Shown: positions 8,079 to 16,833 of the stretch, piece after piece
Layout of the letters: the number at the start of each line of letters is the position of its first letter
Position numbering within the stretch: the first letter of the stretch is position 1
Assembly: GCA_044507605.1 (NCBI GenBank)
Contig: JBIQJI010000022.1
Coordinates: 9,418 to 73,417, forward strand
Length of the DNA stretch: 64,000 nt
Reading direction: 5' to 3'
Source: Thermopolyspora sp044507605
GTDB taxonomy: Bacteria; Actinomycetota; Actinomycetes; Streptosporangiales; Streptosporangiaceae
The notes under the pieces: model-generated
What the model was told of the DNA's origin: nothing
Seen by the model: only the letters and a program-made list of their open reading frames with translations
The model's database searches: none
Made by a program: the position numbers and the translations under genes

Positions 8079-8293
8079 AGCGGGATGCTACCAACAGCAT
8101 CCGACACGTCACCATGCGTTTCGAACGACATCGAGCGTTGCCAATGCGTCTCCGGTGTGACATGACACGGTCTCCGACGCGTCATGCGCGGCCACATGCA
8201 CCCAACCGACTGCCACGGGAGCGCACAGCGCCTACGGTGACCACACACGTGCTTACTTTTGGTCACGATCCCGGTTCGAAAAGGAGGAAGCAG

Positions 8294-9643
8294 ATGGCGG
8301 ACGAGATGACGCTTCTCAAGAAGCTGCTCATGAACCGGCACATGGAAACACATCGGGCATTTCGCTTGGAATATGACAAAGTGGCGCGACGGCTCGACAA
8401 ACGGCTGATCGCCTCTGCGCCCGGCCGCGAGCAGTTCGGCCGCTGGCTCGCCGGCCGCGTCAAGACCAAGCCCAGCGTCGACCGATGCCGCGTCCTGGAA
8501 CACATGTTTCCGGGCTACCGCGTTGCGGAACTGCTCGCCCCGTACGATCCTGAAAAGGAAACTCCGGGTGTTTCCGACCCGCCCTCCGATGACCAGGAGG
8601 CGACGACCACGAACCGGCGACAGGTCTTCCAACTCGGTGCGGCCACGCTTACTACCGGCCTCATAAGTACCCTCACCCATGGCCCGGACCAGCTTGAGCA
8701 GGTCCTCGATGCCACCTCTGTGGGTGATACAAAACTCGCATTCTTGGAAGCCGAAACCGAGCGGCTCGGGGTACGTGTCTGCCACCTTGCGAATGCGGCC
8801 GTCCTGGCCGAGGTCCTCGTACATTTCTCGGCCGTCCGTGAGTTGCTGAGGAACCGGCAGCCCTTGGCCACCCAGCGTCGACTTGCCCGCGTGGGTGCCA
8901 AGCTGTCCATCGTGATGGGTGAGATCCTTTTCGCCCTCAACCAGCCGATACTCGCGCGGAGATGGTGGAGGACGGCGCTGCACGCGGCGCAGGAAACAGG
9001 GGATTCGCATCTCGTCAACACGGCCATAGCCGACTCGACGTATCTTCCGGTCTACTCCGGCTCTCCGCACGATGTGCTGGCGCAGGTCATGCCCCGCTTG
9101 GAGATGGCGACCAAAGCAACACCCTCGGTCGCCTGGATGTGGGGCTTCGCCGCGCTGGCCCACGCGAAGCTGGGGAACCGGGACGACTTCGAGCGCGCGA
9201 TCAATTTGTCCCGAAACACTCTGTCACGTTGCGATCCAGACGCGATAAAACCTGGCGTCTTCTCCTTCCTACCTCGCAAGCAGGCCTTCTTCGAAGCACG
9301 AGGCCGTGCGGATCTCGGCGACACGGAAGGGGCAGGCGTGGCCGCGGCCCGCGCGCTGCCCGAGTATGAGCCGACCTCTCAGACCGATCCCGCTCTCGTA
9401 CGTTTCGCTCACGCCAGCGCCCTGGCCAAGTCCGGCGAGCTTGAGGAAGCCTGCCGCCTCGCCGTAGAGGCCATCCACAAACTGCCCACCGCTCCTGCTC
9501 AAGCCGTGGTGATTCGCGCTCACGACCTCAATGCTCTGTTCGATTCGAAGGGCTACGCATCCTACGAGTGGCGCGAAGCGATGGCCACGCTTCGAGTCCC
9601 GCACCTCACGTCGCCGTCTTCGACGCCCTTGGGCGAGTTGTGA
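8294..9643 (+). CDS. HTH-type transcriptional regulator with a helical-repeat (TPR-like) domain
   Basis: The 449-residue protein has an N-terminal DNA-binding-like domain (about 1–85) with EQFGRWLAGRVKTKPSVDRC and VLEHMFPGYRVAELL, the pattern of actinomycete XRE-type regulators. A linker follows, then a long alpha-helical region of TPR-like repeats (about 120–440). Such proteins often sense small ligands or peptides, but no ligand is evident here. ATG 8294 is chosen because AAGGAGG lies 7 bases ahead; the frame is open further upstream without a ribosome site. It is divergent from the Rpn-like gene. Its stretch is less GC-rich than the housekeeping regions, in keeping with acquired DNA. Confidence 0.75.
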   Translation: MADEMTLLKKLLMNRHMETHRAFRLEYDKVARRLDKRLIASAPGREQFGRWLAGRVKTKPSVDRCRVLEHMFPGYRVAELLAPYDPEKETPGVSDPPSDDQEATTTNRRQVFQLGAATLTTGLISTLTHGPDQLEQVLDATSVGDTKLAFLEAETERLGVRVCHLANAAVLAEVLVHFSAVRELLRNRQPLATQRRLARVGAKLSIVMGEILFALNQPILARRWWRTALHAAQETGDSHLVNTAIADSTYLPVYSGSPHDVLAQVMPRLEMATKATPSVAWMWGFAALAHAKLGNRDDFERAINLSRNTLSRCDPDAIKPGVFSFLPRKQAFFEARGRADLGDTEGAGVAAARALPEYEPTSQTDPALVRFAHASALAKSGELEEACRLAVEAIHKLPTAPAQAVVIRAHDLNALFDSKGYASYEWREAMATLRVPHLTSPSSTPLGEL

Positions 9644-10115
9644 GTTGCTGCTCTTGTCCTCGCGCAGGTGCTGCTGGGCTGGTGCATACGGCGGCTTGTC
9701 CTTGCGCGGCAACACCACTTCTCCCGGCGCTCCGCCTTCATCGTCGGGCCGCCGGGCAAGAACCACGTCTCACCTGGCCACATAAGACTCATGTCGGCGT
9801 GGTGCATGTGTTCCAGCCCTTGCACGCCCCGCCGCGCCCCCTGGTGCCGGTGCCTGGCCGGGCTTGGCCCCACTCCACACAGATCACCACCGACCGGGAT
9901 CACGACGTATCGGTGCTGCTTCGGCCGAACCGGCCGCACCTGGAGAGGACCCGGAGCAGCAGGGAGATTCCGCTACTCCGGGCGTCTCGCGACATGGAAA
10001 CTCCGGTGCGAATGCGCGAGCATTGCCACGATGGGTATTACGCGTCGCCTACGAGCGAGACGGGCATATCCCGATCCTAGGTTTCGATGACCTGACCTTG
10101 TCAGGGAGGGGGAGT
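9644..10115 (+). other. Unassigned region upstream of the lipoprotein gene
   Basis: About 470 bases lie between the regulator and the lipoprotein. All three forward frames and a reverse frame are partly open, but no product is recognisable and codon use looks non-coding. The lipoprotein frame is open back to about 9864 without a ribosome site. It may be decayed coding DNA. No hairpin, tRNA or repeat was noticed. Confidence 0.4.
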
Positions 10116-10580
10116 ATGCGGAGTAGCCGCCGCAGAGTCGGCCGTATCGGTCTATCCTTGGCAGCTCTTCCAATCCTGCTGCTGGTCTCCTCGTGCGGGT
10201 CCGAAAACAGTCCGACGAGCGCCGAGGCCGGGCGGGCGCTGAAGGCTCACATTTTAGCGGCACTGAAAGCCCAGAACGCGCAGGACATCGTCGTCGCCGA
10301 CCCAGGAGGGAAGAACATCGCATGCGGCAACAACCGAGCCAAGCAGACCTTCGCCGCGACAGGGCACGACCTTTCGGCTCGATCGGACCCGGAAGCTTTG
10401 AACAACATGTTACTCGGCGCACTAGAAGGCATCACGCCATATAAAGTGGTGTCCGCCGACGCCAAAGGGCAACCGATCAGAGTGGTCAACGAGACAACAA
10501 AGACCACCATCTCGTTCAACTCACCCGGAGACGGCACCTACTCGGCAGTTGGGGAAACCGACTGTCTGCCTGTCTCGTAA
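10116..10580 (+). CDS. Small secreted lipoprotein of unknown function
   Basis: The 154-residue protein starts MRSSRRRVGRIGLSLA, with a basic n-region, a hydrophobic core (LALPILLL-like) and the lipobox LVSSC, so it should be lipidated and anchored outside the membrane. The mature part is about 125 residues, with two further cysteines (IACGNN and ETDCLP) that could pair. I recognise no family. The start is fixed by GGGAGGGGG just upstream. Its stop directly abuts the stop of the convergent DUF6571-like gene. Confidence 0.75.
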   Translation: MRSSRRRVGRIGLSLAALPILLLVSSCGSENSPTSAEAGRALKAHILAALKAQNAQDIVVADPGGKNIACGNNRAKQTFAATGHDLSARSDPEALNNMLLGALEGITPYKVVSADAKGQPIRVVNETTKTTISFNSPGDGTYSAVGETDCLPVS

Positions 10581-12578
10581 TCACTGGTCGAACAGCCGGG
10601 CTCGCGGTATCGCCGACGACTTCTGACCCTCGAAGCGGTTCGCGAGGTTGTTGGTCACTTCCCCAAACGCGCCCTTGTCTTTGCCGCCCAGGCCGTTCGC
10701 GATGAGCCAGCCTTCGAAGGCGCGGAGGCCTTGGTCGCCGTGCTTGGCGAGGTCGGCGAAGGGGCGGAGGGTGCCGGTTTCGTCGGCTATGGGGATGGCC
10801 GAGGGGTGGGTGGTCTGGTAGGTGGCCGGGGGGATCTTCGCGGGGAAGCCGGCGGCCAGGAGGGTCGTGGCCACGGCGTGTCTGCGGGCCAGGGTCTGGG
10901 CGGCGTCGGAGTCGTGGAGCCGGTCGACTCTGGTCGGGCCGTCGGGGTCGAGGTCGAGCGGGTCGGCCTGGGACCAGGCGCCGTTCAGGCCCTCCCACAC
11001 CAGGGCGGTCGCCAGCTTGCCGGGCAGCTCCAACGCGCTGAATCCGGTGGCGAGGTCGAACACCAGGCTCCCCATGTCGTTCGCCGCCTTGTCGGCGGCG
11101 TCGGCCGCGCCGCGTAGCTTTTCGGCGGCGGCCAGTTCCAGGCCGCGGACGTTGCCGAAGGCGGCGAAGGCGGCGTCGAGGCGGGTGGTGTCGCCGGTGG
11201 CCCGCATGATGGGGACGGCCGTGCCGGTCAGGCGCTGGACCAGCGCGCCCATGCCCGATTCGAACGGGAGCAGGTCTTCGTCGCGCAGGGCGAACGTCTG
11301 GATGAACCGGTAGGTGTCTTTGGGGCTGAGGCGGAACATCGGGGTGAGGCCGGTGATCCGCGAGTCGACCGGGCCGTAGGCGCTGGGCAGCAGCTGGTTG
11401 TCGTCGCCCAGGTCGGCCCCCTCGGCGATTTCGCTCGCGTAGGAGCCGGCGACCTCGGCCAGGTGGACGCGCTCGGCGGCCATGAGCCGCATGTCGTCGG
11501 CCGTGGTCATCAGGGTGAAGGCGACGCGGGCGGCCGCGTCGCTGTGGGCGCCGTCCAGTTCGTCGTACGCGCCGGAGGCGGCCGCCAGCATGCGTCCGAA
11601 GGCTCCCGCCGATGGGACGGCGACGCGCTCGCTCAGGTCGATCAGGAGCCGGGCCAGGTCGGGGCGGCCGTCGGCCCCGCCTGCCGTCGCCGGCCCGGCG
11701 GGTCCGCCTTTGGTGAGGCGGTTCAGCGCGAGCCGGGCGGCGCTCGGGTTGTTCGCCAGGGCGTCCAGGTAGCCGGTCAGGTCGCGTCCCGGCACGCCGC
11801 TGCCCGGGGCGAGGATCTGGTCGGCCACCTTTCCGGCGAGCCACTCGGCGGGGAACCGCCCCGTCGAGAGCAGCGCGCCGATGCGGCGGCGCTCGTCGCC
11901 GTCGGCCGGCCTGTGCACGGCCGCCATGACTGCGGCGAATCCGGGCACGTCGGCTCCGCCGCCGACCGCCGCGCCGAAGGCCCGGCCGACCAGGGCCATC
12001 GCGGCGTCCGCCTCGCCTTCGCGGGAGTGCGGCAGCTGGAACACCCGCAGCCATTGCGCGTGCAGCCCCAGTGTCGCGTCGTAGCCGAGCGCGGCGAAGA
12101 ACGCGGCCGTGAACTCCCCGTCGCCGGCGTGTGCCGCCAGTTCGGTGACGATCGCGCGATGGTCCGCGACCGGGTCGGCCGCGACGAACGGGTTCGGGTT
12201 CAGGGCGCGGTACCGCTCCCCCAGCGCACGCCCCAGCCGCCGCGCCTCGGCGGAGGACAGCACGGCCGACTCGTCGTACGGCACCAGCCCGGCGCCGCCG
12301 GGAGTCCAGCCGGGCAGCCACGCCATGTCCTGTGCCATCCGGCCGCGCCGCCGCAGCTCGGGCAGCCGTTCGTCGATCCACTGCTCGATTTCGCGCAGCG
12401 GCTCCAGCGACGACGCCGGCATGCCGTTGCTCGTGAGCACCTGCCGGATCGCGGCGAGGTTTTCGCCGAGGACTCCGCGAGCACGCTCCAGCTCCCCCGC
12501 GAACCGATCCATCGCCTCCGGGTCGATGCCCATGAAGTCCGGTGACAGCGGCCCGGTGTTCGACGGCACTTCCTCCAT
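10581..12578 (-). CDS. Large helical protein, DUF6571-like
   Basis: The product is about 665 residues, rich in alanine and leucine, with no signal peptide or clear membrane segment. The N-terminus (MGIDPEAMDRFAGELERARG, after about 15 residues) looks like the WXG100-type helical start of actinomycete DUF6571 proteins. Later parts hold repeated helical blocks such as FAAALGYDATLGLHAQWL and a C-terminal segment with GLRAFEGWLIANGLGG. Proteins of this kind are lineage-specific and uncharacterised; a link to type VII-like secretion is sometimes suggested by the N-terminal helices. ATG 12578 is chosen; GTG/ATG positions at 12620 and 12533 are alternatives. No secretion ATPase is nearby. Confidence 0.7.
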   Translation of the reverse strand: MEEVPSNTGPLSPDFMGIDPEAMDRFAGELERARGVLGENLAAIRQVLTSNGMPASSLEPLREIEQWIDERLPELRRRGRMAQDMAWLPGWTPGGAGLVPYDESAVLSSAEARRLGRALGERYRALNPNPFVAADPVADHRAIVTELAAHAGDGEFTAAFFAALGYDATLGLHAQWLRVFQLPHSREGEADAAMALVGRAFGAAVGGGADVPGFAAVMAAVHRPADGDERRRIGALLSTGRFPAEWLAGKVADQILAPGSGVPGRDLTGYLDALANNPSAARLALNRLTKGGPAGPATAGGADGRPDLARLLIDLSERVAVPSAGAFGRMLAAASGAYDELDGAHSDAAARVAFTLMTTADDMRLMAAERVHLAEVAGSYASEIAEGADLGDDNQLLPSAYGPVDSRITGLTPMFRLSPKDTYRFIQTFALRDEDLLPFESGMGALVQRLTGTAVPIMRATGDTTRLDAAFAAFGNVRGLELAAAEKLRGAADAADKAANDMGSLVFDLATGFSALELPGKLATALVWEGLNGAWSQADPLDLDPDGPTRVDRLHDSDAAQTLARRHAVATTLLAAGFPAKIPPATYQTTHPSAIPIADETGTLRPFADLAKHGDQGLRAFEGWLIANGLGGKDKGAFGEVTNNLANRFEGQKSSAIPRARLFDQ

Positions 12579-12885
12579 GACCCGCCCCCCGGCGACTCGG
12601 CTGACCGGTGCGACCACCATAACCCCGCGCCCACCTGCGGCTCCGGCGAATCCCCAACCGCTATGGGTCGTTCGCGGTCAGGTGCCCGCGGGCCCGTGCC
12701 GGTGCCCGGAGGCGGGCGCGGCTTCTTCGGCGCCGGCGTCGGCCGCATCGTGATCGACGGACCTTCCTCTCCTTGTCTCCTCGGAGCGCGGTACGCCGGT
12801 GCGGCGAAAGCAGGCGAGCCGGGCGATGCTTCTCGCAGCGGCGCGCGGCCTGCCGTCGCACCGGACCGGGCCGCCCGCCTCGCGG
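12579..12885. other. Intergenic region, nothing recognised
   Basis: About 300 GC-rich bases separate the start of the DUF6571-like gene from the end of the GAF histidine kinase, both on the minus strand. I see no gene, RNA or clear terminator. It presumably holds the promoter of the DUF6571-like gene. Confidence 0.5.
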
Positions 12886-15390
12886 CTATGCGCTCAGCCG
12901 GTCGTCGGTCGTCTTCGGCGCCCCCGGGCGGCCCTGCGCGGCGTCCTGGGGTATGGGCAGGCGGACGACGAACCGGGCGCCGCGGGGGGAGGCGTCTTCG
13001 ACGTGCAGGGTGCCCTGGGCGACCTGGACGATGTCGCGGGCGATGGCCAGGCCGAGGCCGGTGCCGCCGCGGTCACGGCTGCGGGCGGTGTCGAGGCGGG
13101 CGAAGCGCTCGAAGATGTGCTCGCGTTCCTCTTCGGGGACGCCCGGGCCGTCGTCGGTGACGCTGAGCTCGGCCGTCTCGCCGACCCGGCGGACCTGCAC
13201 CACGATGTTCTCGGTGGCGTGGCGCTGGGCGTTGTCGAGCAGGTTGCGGAGCACCCGGCCGAACCGCGAGGGCACCACGTCGACCACGACACCGGGCTGC
13301 AGGTCCAGGTGCACCGGGTGGCGATCGCCGACGCGGCCGCTGGTCTCGGCCGCGACGAGCTCGGCCAGGTCGACGTGTTCCCGCTCCGAGCGCAGTGCGG
13401 ACCCGATCTGGGCGAGCAGGAGCAGGTCGTCGAGGATGTTCTCCAGCCGGTCGACGTCGTTCAGCGTCTGCTTCAGCAGGTCGCCTATGTCGGTGTCGTC
13501 GGGGTGCAGCTGCGCCTCCTCCAGCTGGGCCCGGAGCCCGGCCAGCGGGGTGCGCAGCTCGTGGGAGGCGTCGGTGGTGAAGCGCCGCTGCCGGTCGAGC
13601 GCCCGGCCCAGCGACTCGGTGGCCCACTCCAGCTCCGCCGAGATCATGTGTTCGTGGGTGTAGCGGCGGGCGTTGTCGACGCACACCGCCGCCCGGCCGA
13701 CCAGCTCGGCCGCCAGGGACAGGTCGTCGTCCTCGAACGGCGCCGTTTCCCGTGAGCGGTAGAAGCTGACCACGCCGAGCGTGACGCCCCGGGCGCGCAT
13801 CGGTGCCGCGATCAGGGAGTGGACGCCGGTGGCGAGGGCCTCCCGGCAGCGTTCGGGGGCCTGGGCGACCCACCCTTCGGAGCCCGTCAGGTCCGATTCG
13901 AGCACCGGCCGTCCGACGGCCAGGCTGCGCGCCTGCGGTGTGCACGGGAGGAGGTCGAAGAGTTCGCCGACGGGGAACAGCGCCGTCTCCTTCGGCACCC
14001 CGCCGAGGGCGATGCGGACCATCGACGCGTCGATGCCGGCGGGCTCCTCTCCGCGCAGCACGCAGTCGGCCACGTCGACCGCGACGTAGTCGGCGAACCG
14101 CGGCACGGCGACCTCGGCCAGCTCCTCGGCGGTGCGGGTCACCTCCAAGGTGCTGCCGATGCGGGCGCCGGCCTCGAAGAGCAGGCTGAGCCGGTCGCGT
14201 GCCTGCACGGCGAGCCGGCCGATGCCGGGCTCTCCCACGGCGATCAGCCAGCTGTCGGCCGCGCCGAGCGGGTCGTCCGGCGGGGCCGCCTTCGTTTGCC
14301 GCTCCGGCGTTTTCGGCGGATAGGTCGACACGGGTACGCCGGGCCCGTTGCCGGGGCGTGCGGCCACCAGCGGCCCGGCCTCCTGGGGGGCCGGCCTGTG
14401 GGCGGCGCCGAGGTCGGCCGCGGACGCCACCCGCCAGGACAGGCCGTCGTCCAGGACGGCCTCCACGGCGATGCCGCGCACCCCTGTGGCGTCTTCCACC
14501 TGATGGCTGAGCAGCGTGGCCACGGCGCCCTGCGACAGCGGCACCGACGTCACGCCCACCCGGCCGAGGGAGATCAGCTCCGCGGCCTCTTCCAGCAGGT
14601 GATGCCGGTCACGCGGGGACAGCAGCTGGGCGACCGGGACGTCCACGCCGGCGGGCCCGCCACCGGGGGCCGCCCGGCCGGCGTACGCGCCTCGGCAGCG
14701 TCGCCTGGCGTCGAGGAACGCCCGCGCCAGCGCCTGCTCCCGGGCGGACGCCTGCTCGTACAGGCGCCGCTCGATCTCGCCGGCCGCCTTGACGGAGTAG
14801 GCGAGCATGGCCGGGTCGGCGTTGCGGTCGAGGCAGGTCAGGTCGAGCACGCCGGTGATCCTGCCGCTGATCGGGTCGCGGATGGGCGCTCCCGCGCACG
14901 CGTGGGTGCGTAGCGCACCGACGAAATGCTCCCCGCCTCGGATGAACGCGGGGTGTCCCTCGATCACCACGGTGCCGACGCCGTTGGTGCCGAAGATCCG
15001 CTCGTCGAAGCCCCGGCCGGGCAGCGCGGGCAGCTCGGCCAGCAGGTCGCGAACCTCGGGACTGGCCGCCCGGCTTTGCAGCAGCCGCGCCTTCTCGTCG
15101 CACAGGAGCACGCCCACCTGGAGGTCCGCGAGGCGGGAGCCGAGCGCATCGAGCACCGGCGACGCTGCGTGCACGAGCTTGCTCTCCACATCGACCTCCT
15201 CCTTGTACAGGGCGGGCGCCCGGTCGGGGTCGATGCCGAGGCTGAGGCAGCGCCGCCACGAGGCGAGCACCTCCTCGCTCACGCCGGTCTCGATGGTCTC
15301 GCCGGCGAAGAAGTGCTCGCGCGCAAGCGCGAGTGTGGCGGCCCGGTCCCGGCCCGGGGCCGCGGTCGCTGACGTCTTCGGCCTGGCCAT
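12886..15390 (-). CDS. Soluble sensor histidine kinase with AcoR-type GAF, second GAF, HisKA and HATPase domains
   Basis: The 834-residue protein has no membrane segment, so it should sense a cytosolic signal. Residues about 20–215 resemble the N-terminal GAF region of AcoR/DhaR-type regulators (LASWRRCLSLGIDPDRAP, then FGTNGVGTVVIEGHPAF). A less clear middle follows, then a second GAF (about 410–580) like those on SpoIIE-type phosphatases. The kinase core has an H-box (TTDASHELRTPLAGLRAQL), an N-box (LLDNAQRHATENIVV) and G-boxes (VTDDGPGVPEE, GGTGLGLAIARDIVQ). The start at 15390 has AGGTG ahead; the frame is open to 15417. No response regulator is adjacent, so it is an orphan kinase here. 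Confidence 0.85.
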   Translation of the reverse strand: MARPKTSATAAPGRDRAATLALAREHFFAGETIETGVSEEVLASWRRCLSLGIDPDRAPALYKEEVDVESKLVHAASPVLDALGSRLADLQVGVLLCDEKARLLQSRAASPEVRDLLAELPALPGRGFDERIFGTNGVGTVVIEGHPAFIRGGEHFVGALRTHACAGAPIRDPISGRITGVLDLTCLDRNADPAMLAYSVKAAGEIERRLYEQASAREQALARAFLDARRRCRGAYAGRAAPGGGPAGVDVPVAQLLSPRDRHHLLEEAAELISLGRVGVTSVPLSQGAVATLLSHQVEDATGVRGIAVEAVLDDGLSWRVASAADLGAAHRPAPQEAGPLVAARPGNGPGVPVSTYPPKTPERQTKAAPPDDPLGAADSWLIAVGEPGIGRLAVQARDRLSLLFEAGARIGSTLEVTRTAEELAEVAVPRFADYVAVDVADCVLRGEEPAGIDASMVRIALGGVPKETALFPVGELFDLLPCTPQARSLAVGRPVLESDLTGSEGWVAQAPERCREALATGVHSLIAAPMRARGVTLGVVSFYRSRETAPFEDDDLSLAAELVGRAAVCVDNARRYTHEHMISAELEWATESLGRALDRQRRFTTDASHELRTPLAGLRAQLEEAQLHPDDTDIGDLLKQTLNDVDRLENILDDLLLLAQIGSALRSEREHVDLAELVAAETSGRVGDRHPVHLDLQPGVVVDVVPSRFGRVLRNLLDNAQRHATENIVVQVRRVGETAELSVTDDGPGVPEEEREHIFERFARLDTARSRDRGGTGLGLAIARDIVQVAQGTLHVEDASPRGARFVVRLPIPQDAAQGRPGAPKTTDDRLSA

Positions 15391-15774
15391 ACACCTAGGG
15401 TTACCCATCCAAACCAACCGATTCGCCGCGAAACCACCAATAGTGGGTCAATTAACGCAATCACCGTGGTATAGCGGCAAAGCACCCACAAACCGCCCTC
15501 GTGGTCCGCCACACCGGCCTCGCATGGCGCTCACTGCTCCGGGGGGCCACGATCGCGCTCGTCCCCGCCCCCGATCAGGACGCCCCGGTCCGGGAGTCAT
15601 GGCGACCGGGGCGTCGTGCTCGGGCATGCCGGTACGGTCGGCCGGGTGGACGAGCATGCGCCGGGCGTCACCGGCGAGGTTCGGCACCTCGTTCACGGAG
15701 GCGACCGGACGAGTGCCGGAACGTCGTCACCGCGGGCCGGGCCGGCTGCAGCGGTGGCCGCGGGATGGACGGCG
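15391..15774. other. Intergenic region between tenA and the histidine kinase gene
   Basis: About 380 bases. It contains a terminator-like hairpin (separate entry) and an AT-richer stretch at about 15430–15480 that probably holds the kinase promoter. No open frame here looks coding. Confidence 0.5.
15579..15615 (-). terminator. Hairpin downstream of tenA
   Basis: GACGCCCCGGT (15579–15589) and its perfect complement (15605–15615) flank a 15-base loop, about 160 bases after the tenA stop. No U-run follows. It is a probable transcription end for tenA. Confidence 0.5.
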
Positions 15775-16461
15775 TCAGGGAAGCCACTGGGCGGTCGGCC
15801 AGGACTCGCGGCGCCAGGCGCTGTCCCAGAAGAGCCATTCGTACTCGGTGGCGCGCAGGAACGCGGCGGTCATGGCCTCGCGGGTGGGCTCGCCGGTGGC
15901 GAGCCGGTCGGCGATGGTCTTGATCTGGTCGACCGACTTGGCGAAGTCGGGGTCGGAGTAGGTGGCGATCCACGCGGCGTAGGGGTGGCCCGCCAGGTCG
16001 GTGCGGTCGAGCAGGGCGGTGCCGACGTCCTGGTAGACCCAGAAGCAGGGCAGCAGCGCCGCCACCAGCACGGGGTACGGCTCGGCCAGGGCGGTGGCCT
16101 GCAGGAACGACGAGTAGGCCAGGCAGGTCGGCGATGTGGCGATGCCCTCGAGGTCGCCGGCGGTCAGGCCGAACTCCTCGACGTAGCCGGCGTGCAGGCC
16201 GCTCTCGACGACCAGGGCGGTGTGGGCGCTCTGCGCGAAGAACGCCGCGTCGGCCGGGTCTCCGGCGCGGGCCGACGCCGTGGCGAGCGCCTTGGCGAAC
16301 GCCTGCAGATAGCGGGCGTCCTGGACGATGTAGAACGCGAACCGGTCACGGTCGAGCGTGCCGGCGCCCAGCTCGGTGTTGAACGGGTGCTCGTGGATCG
16401 CGCGCACGAGCTTGGCCGCACGGGCCCACGCCTGGTCACAGAAATCCATGGCCTCCGCCAC
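15775..16461 (-). CDS. tenA: TenA family aminopyrimidine aminohydrolase / thiaminase II
   Basis: TenA hydrolyses aminopyrimidines from degraded thiamine so the pyrimidine can be reused for thiamine pyrophosphate. The 228-residue protein has the expected signature: an aspartate in FYIVQDARYLQAF, the block ATSPTCLAYSSFLQ, the catalytic cysteine in LLPCFWVYQDVG, and the C-terminal glutamate in ATEYEWLFWDSAW. The start is GTG 16461. Its ribosome site GGAGGG lies inside the 3' strand of the TPP riboswitch immediately upstream, so thiamine pyrophosphate should repress translation. It is a single-gene unit, separate from other thi genes. Confidence 0.92.
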   Translation of the reverse strand: MAEAMDFCDQAWARAAKLVRAIHEHPFNTELGAGTLDRDRFAFYIVQDARYLQAFAKALATASARAGDPADAAFFAQSAHTALVVESGLHAGYVEEFGLTAGDLEGIATSPTCLAYSSFLQATALAEPYPVLVAALLPCFWVYQDVGTALLDRTDLAGHPYAAWIATYSDPDFAKSVDQIKTIADRLATGEPTREAMTAAFLRATEYEWLFWDSAWRRESWPTAQWLP

Positions 16462-16467
16462 GACGAC

Positions 16468-16545
16468 GTCCCTCCGCTAGTGCGAACTAGTTCAGGTTCG
16501 ACGGGTGTGATCTCAGCCCGGCCATCGCCGAGCACCCCGCGCCGG
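16468..16545 (-). promoter_or_regulatory. TPP riboswitch (THI element) controlling tenA
   Basis: Read on the minus strand, the conserved THI parts occur in order: GGGGTGC, GGCTGAGA, ACACCCG, GAACCTGA, then a short variable stem (CTAGTTCGCACTAG) and GCGGAGGGA. The last element pairs with the first to form P1 and also contains the tenA ribosome site, 8 bases before the GTG. Ligand binding would therefore hide the ribosome site. Confidence 0.93.
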
Positions 16546-16587
16546 CCTCAACCGTAGCAGGGGCCGATCGGCGGCGGAACGAGGGGT

Positions 16588-16746
16588 TCATGCCGGTGAT
16601 TTCCTACGCCGGGCATGCGGCGTGGGCACGGCGAAGACGCCGCGCCGGTCGGTGTCGGACTCGGCGGTCTCCAGGCCGTAGGCCCGGAAGCCGGCGATCA
16701 CCGGCAGCACGGTGTGCCTCGCGACCGGCCGCCGCCCCGGATTCAT
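16588..16746 (-). pseudogene. N-terminal stump of a nucleotidyltransferase (COG3541-like)
   Basis: A 52-residue frame beginning MNPGRRPVARHTVLPVIAGF continues RAYGLETAESDTDRRGVFAV and stops soon after. This is the start of nucleotidyltransferase-fold proteins of the COG3541 type (usual form VVGSRAYGLATxxSDxDxRG). The second glycine/serine pair of the GS motif is changed to GF, and the remaining 200 or so residues of a normal protein are missing. It lies between tenA and pheT on the minus strand. I read it as a gene relic. Confidence 0.6.
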
Positions 16747-16784
16747 CCGCCGCCCCGATTCGTGTGTGGGGGGGGCCGGACCGG

Positions 16785-16824
16785 CATCGTGCCCGCCGGT
16801 GAGGAGCGTGCGGCGGGCACGATG
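16785..16824 (-). terminator. Terminator hairpin after pheT
   Basis: A perfect 14-bp inverted repeat (arms 16785–16798 and 16811–16824) with a 12-base loop begins 10 bases past the pheT stop. No U-run follows. It is well placed to end the pheS–pheT transcript. Confidence 0.75.
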
Positions 16825-16833
16825 GGCCGGCGG

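Noticed and set aside
9864..10115. N-terminal extension of the lipoprotein frame
   Set aside because: It would bury the signal peptide and has no ribosome site; ATG 10116 has a strong one.
10516..12657. A long alternative minus frame over the DUF6571-like gene
   Set aside because: The product is an Arg/Gly/Pro-rich shadow; codon bias and helical sense lie in the 10581–12578 frame.
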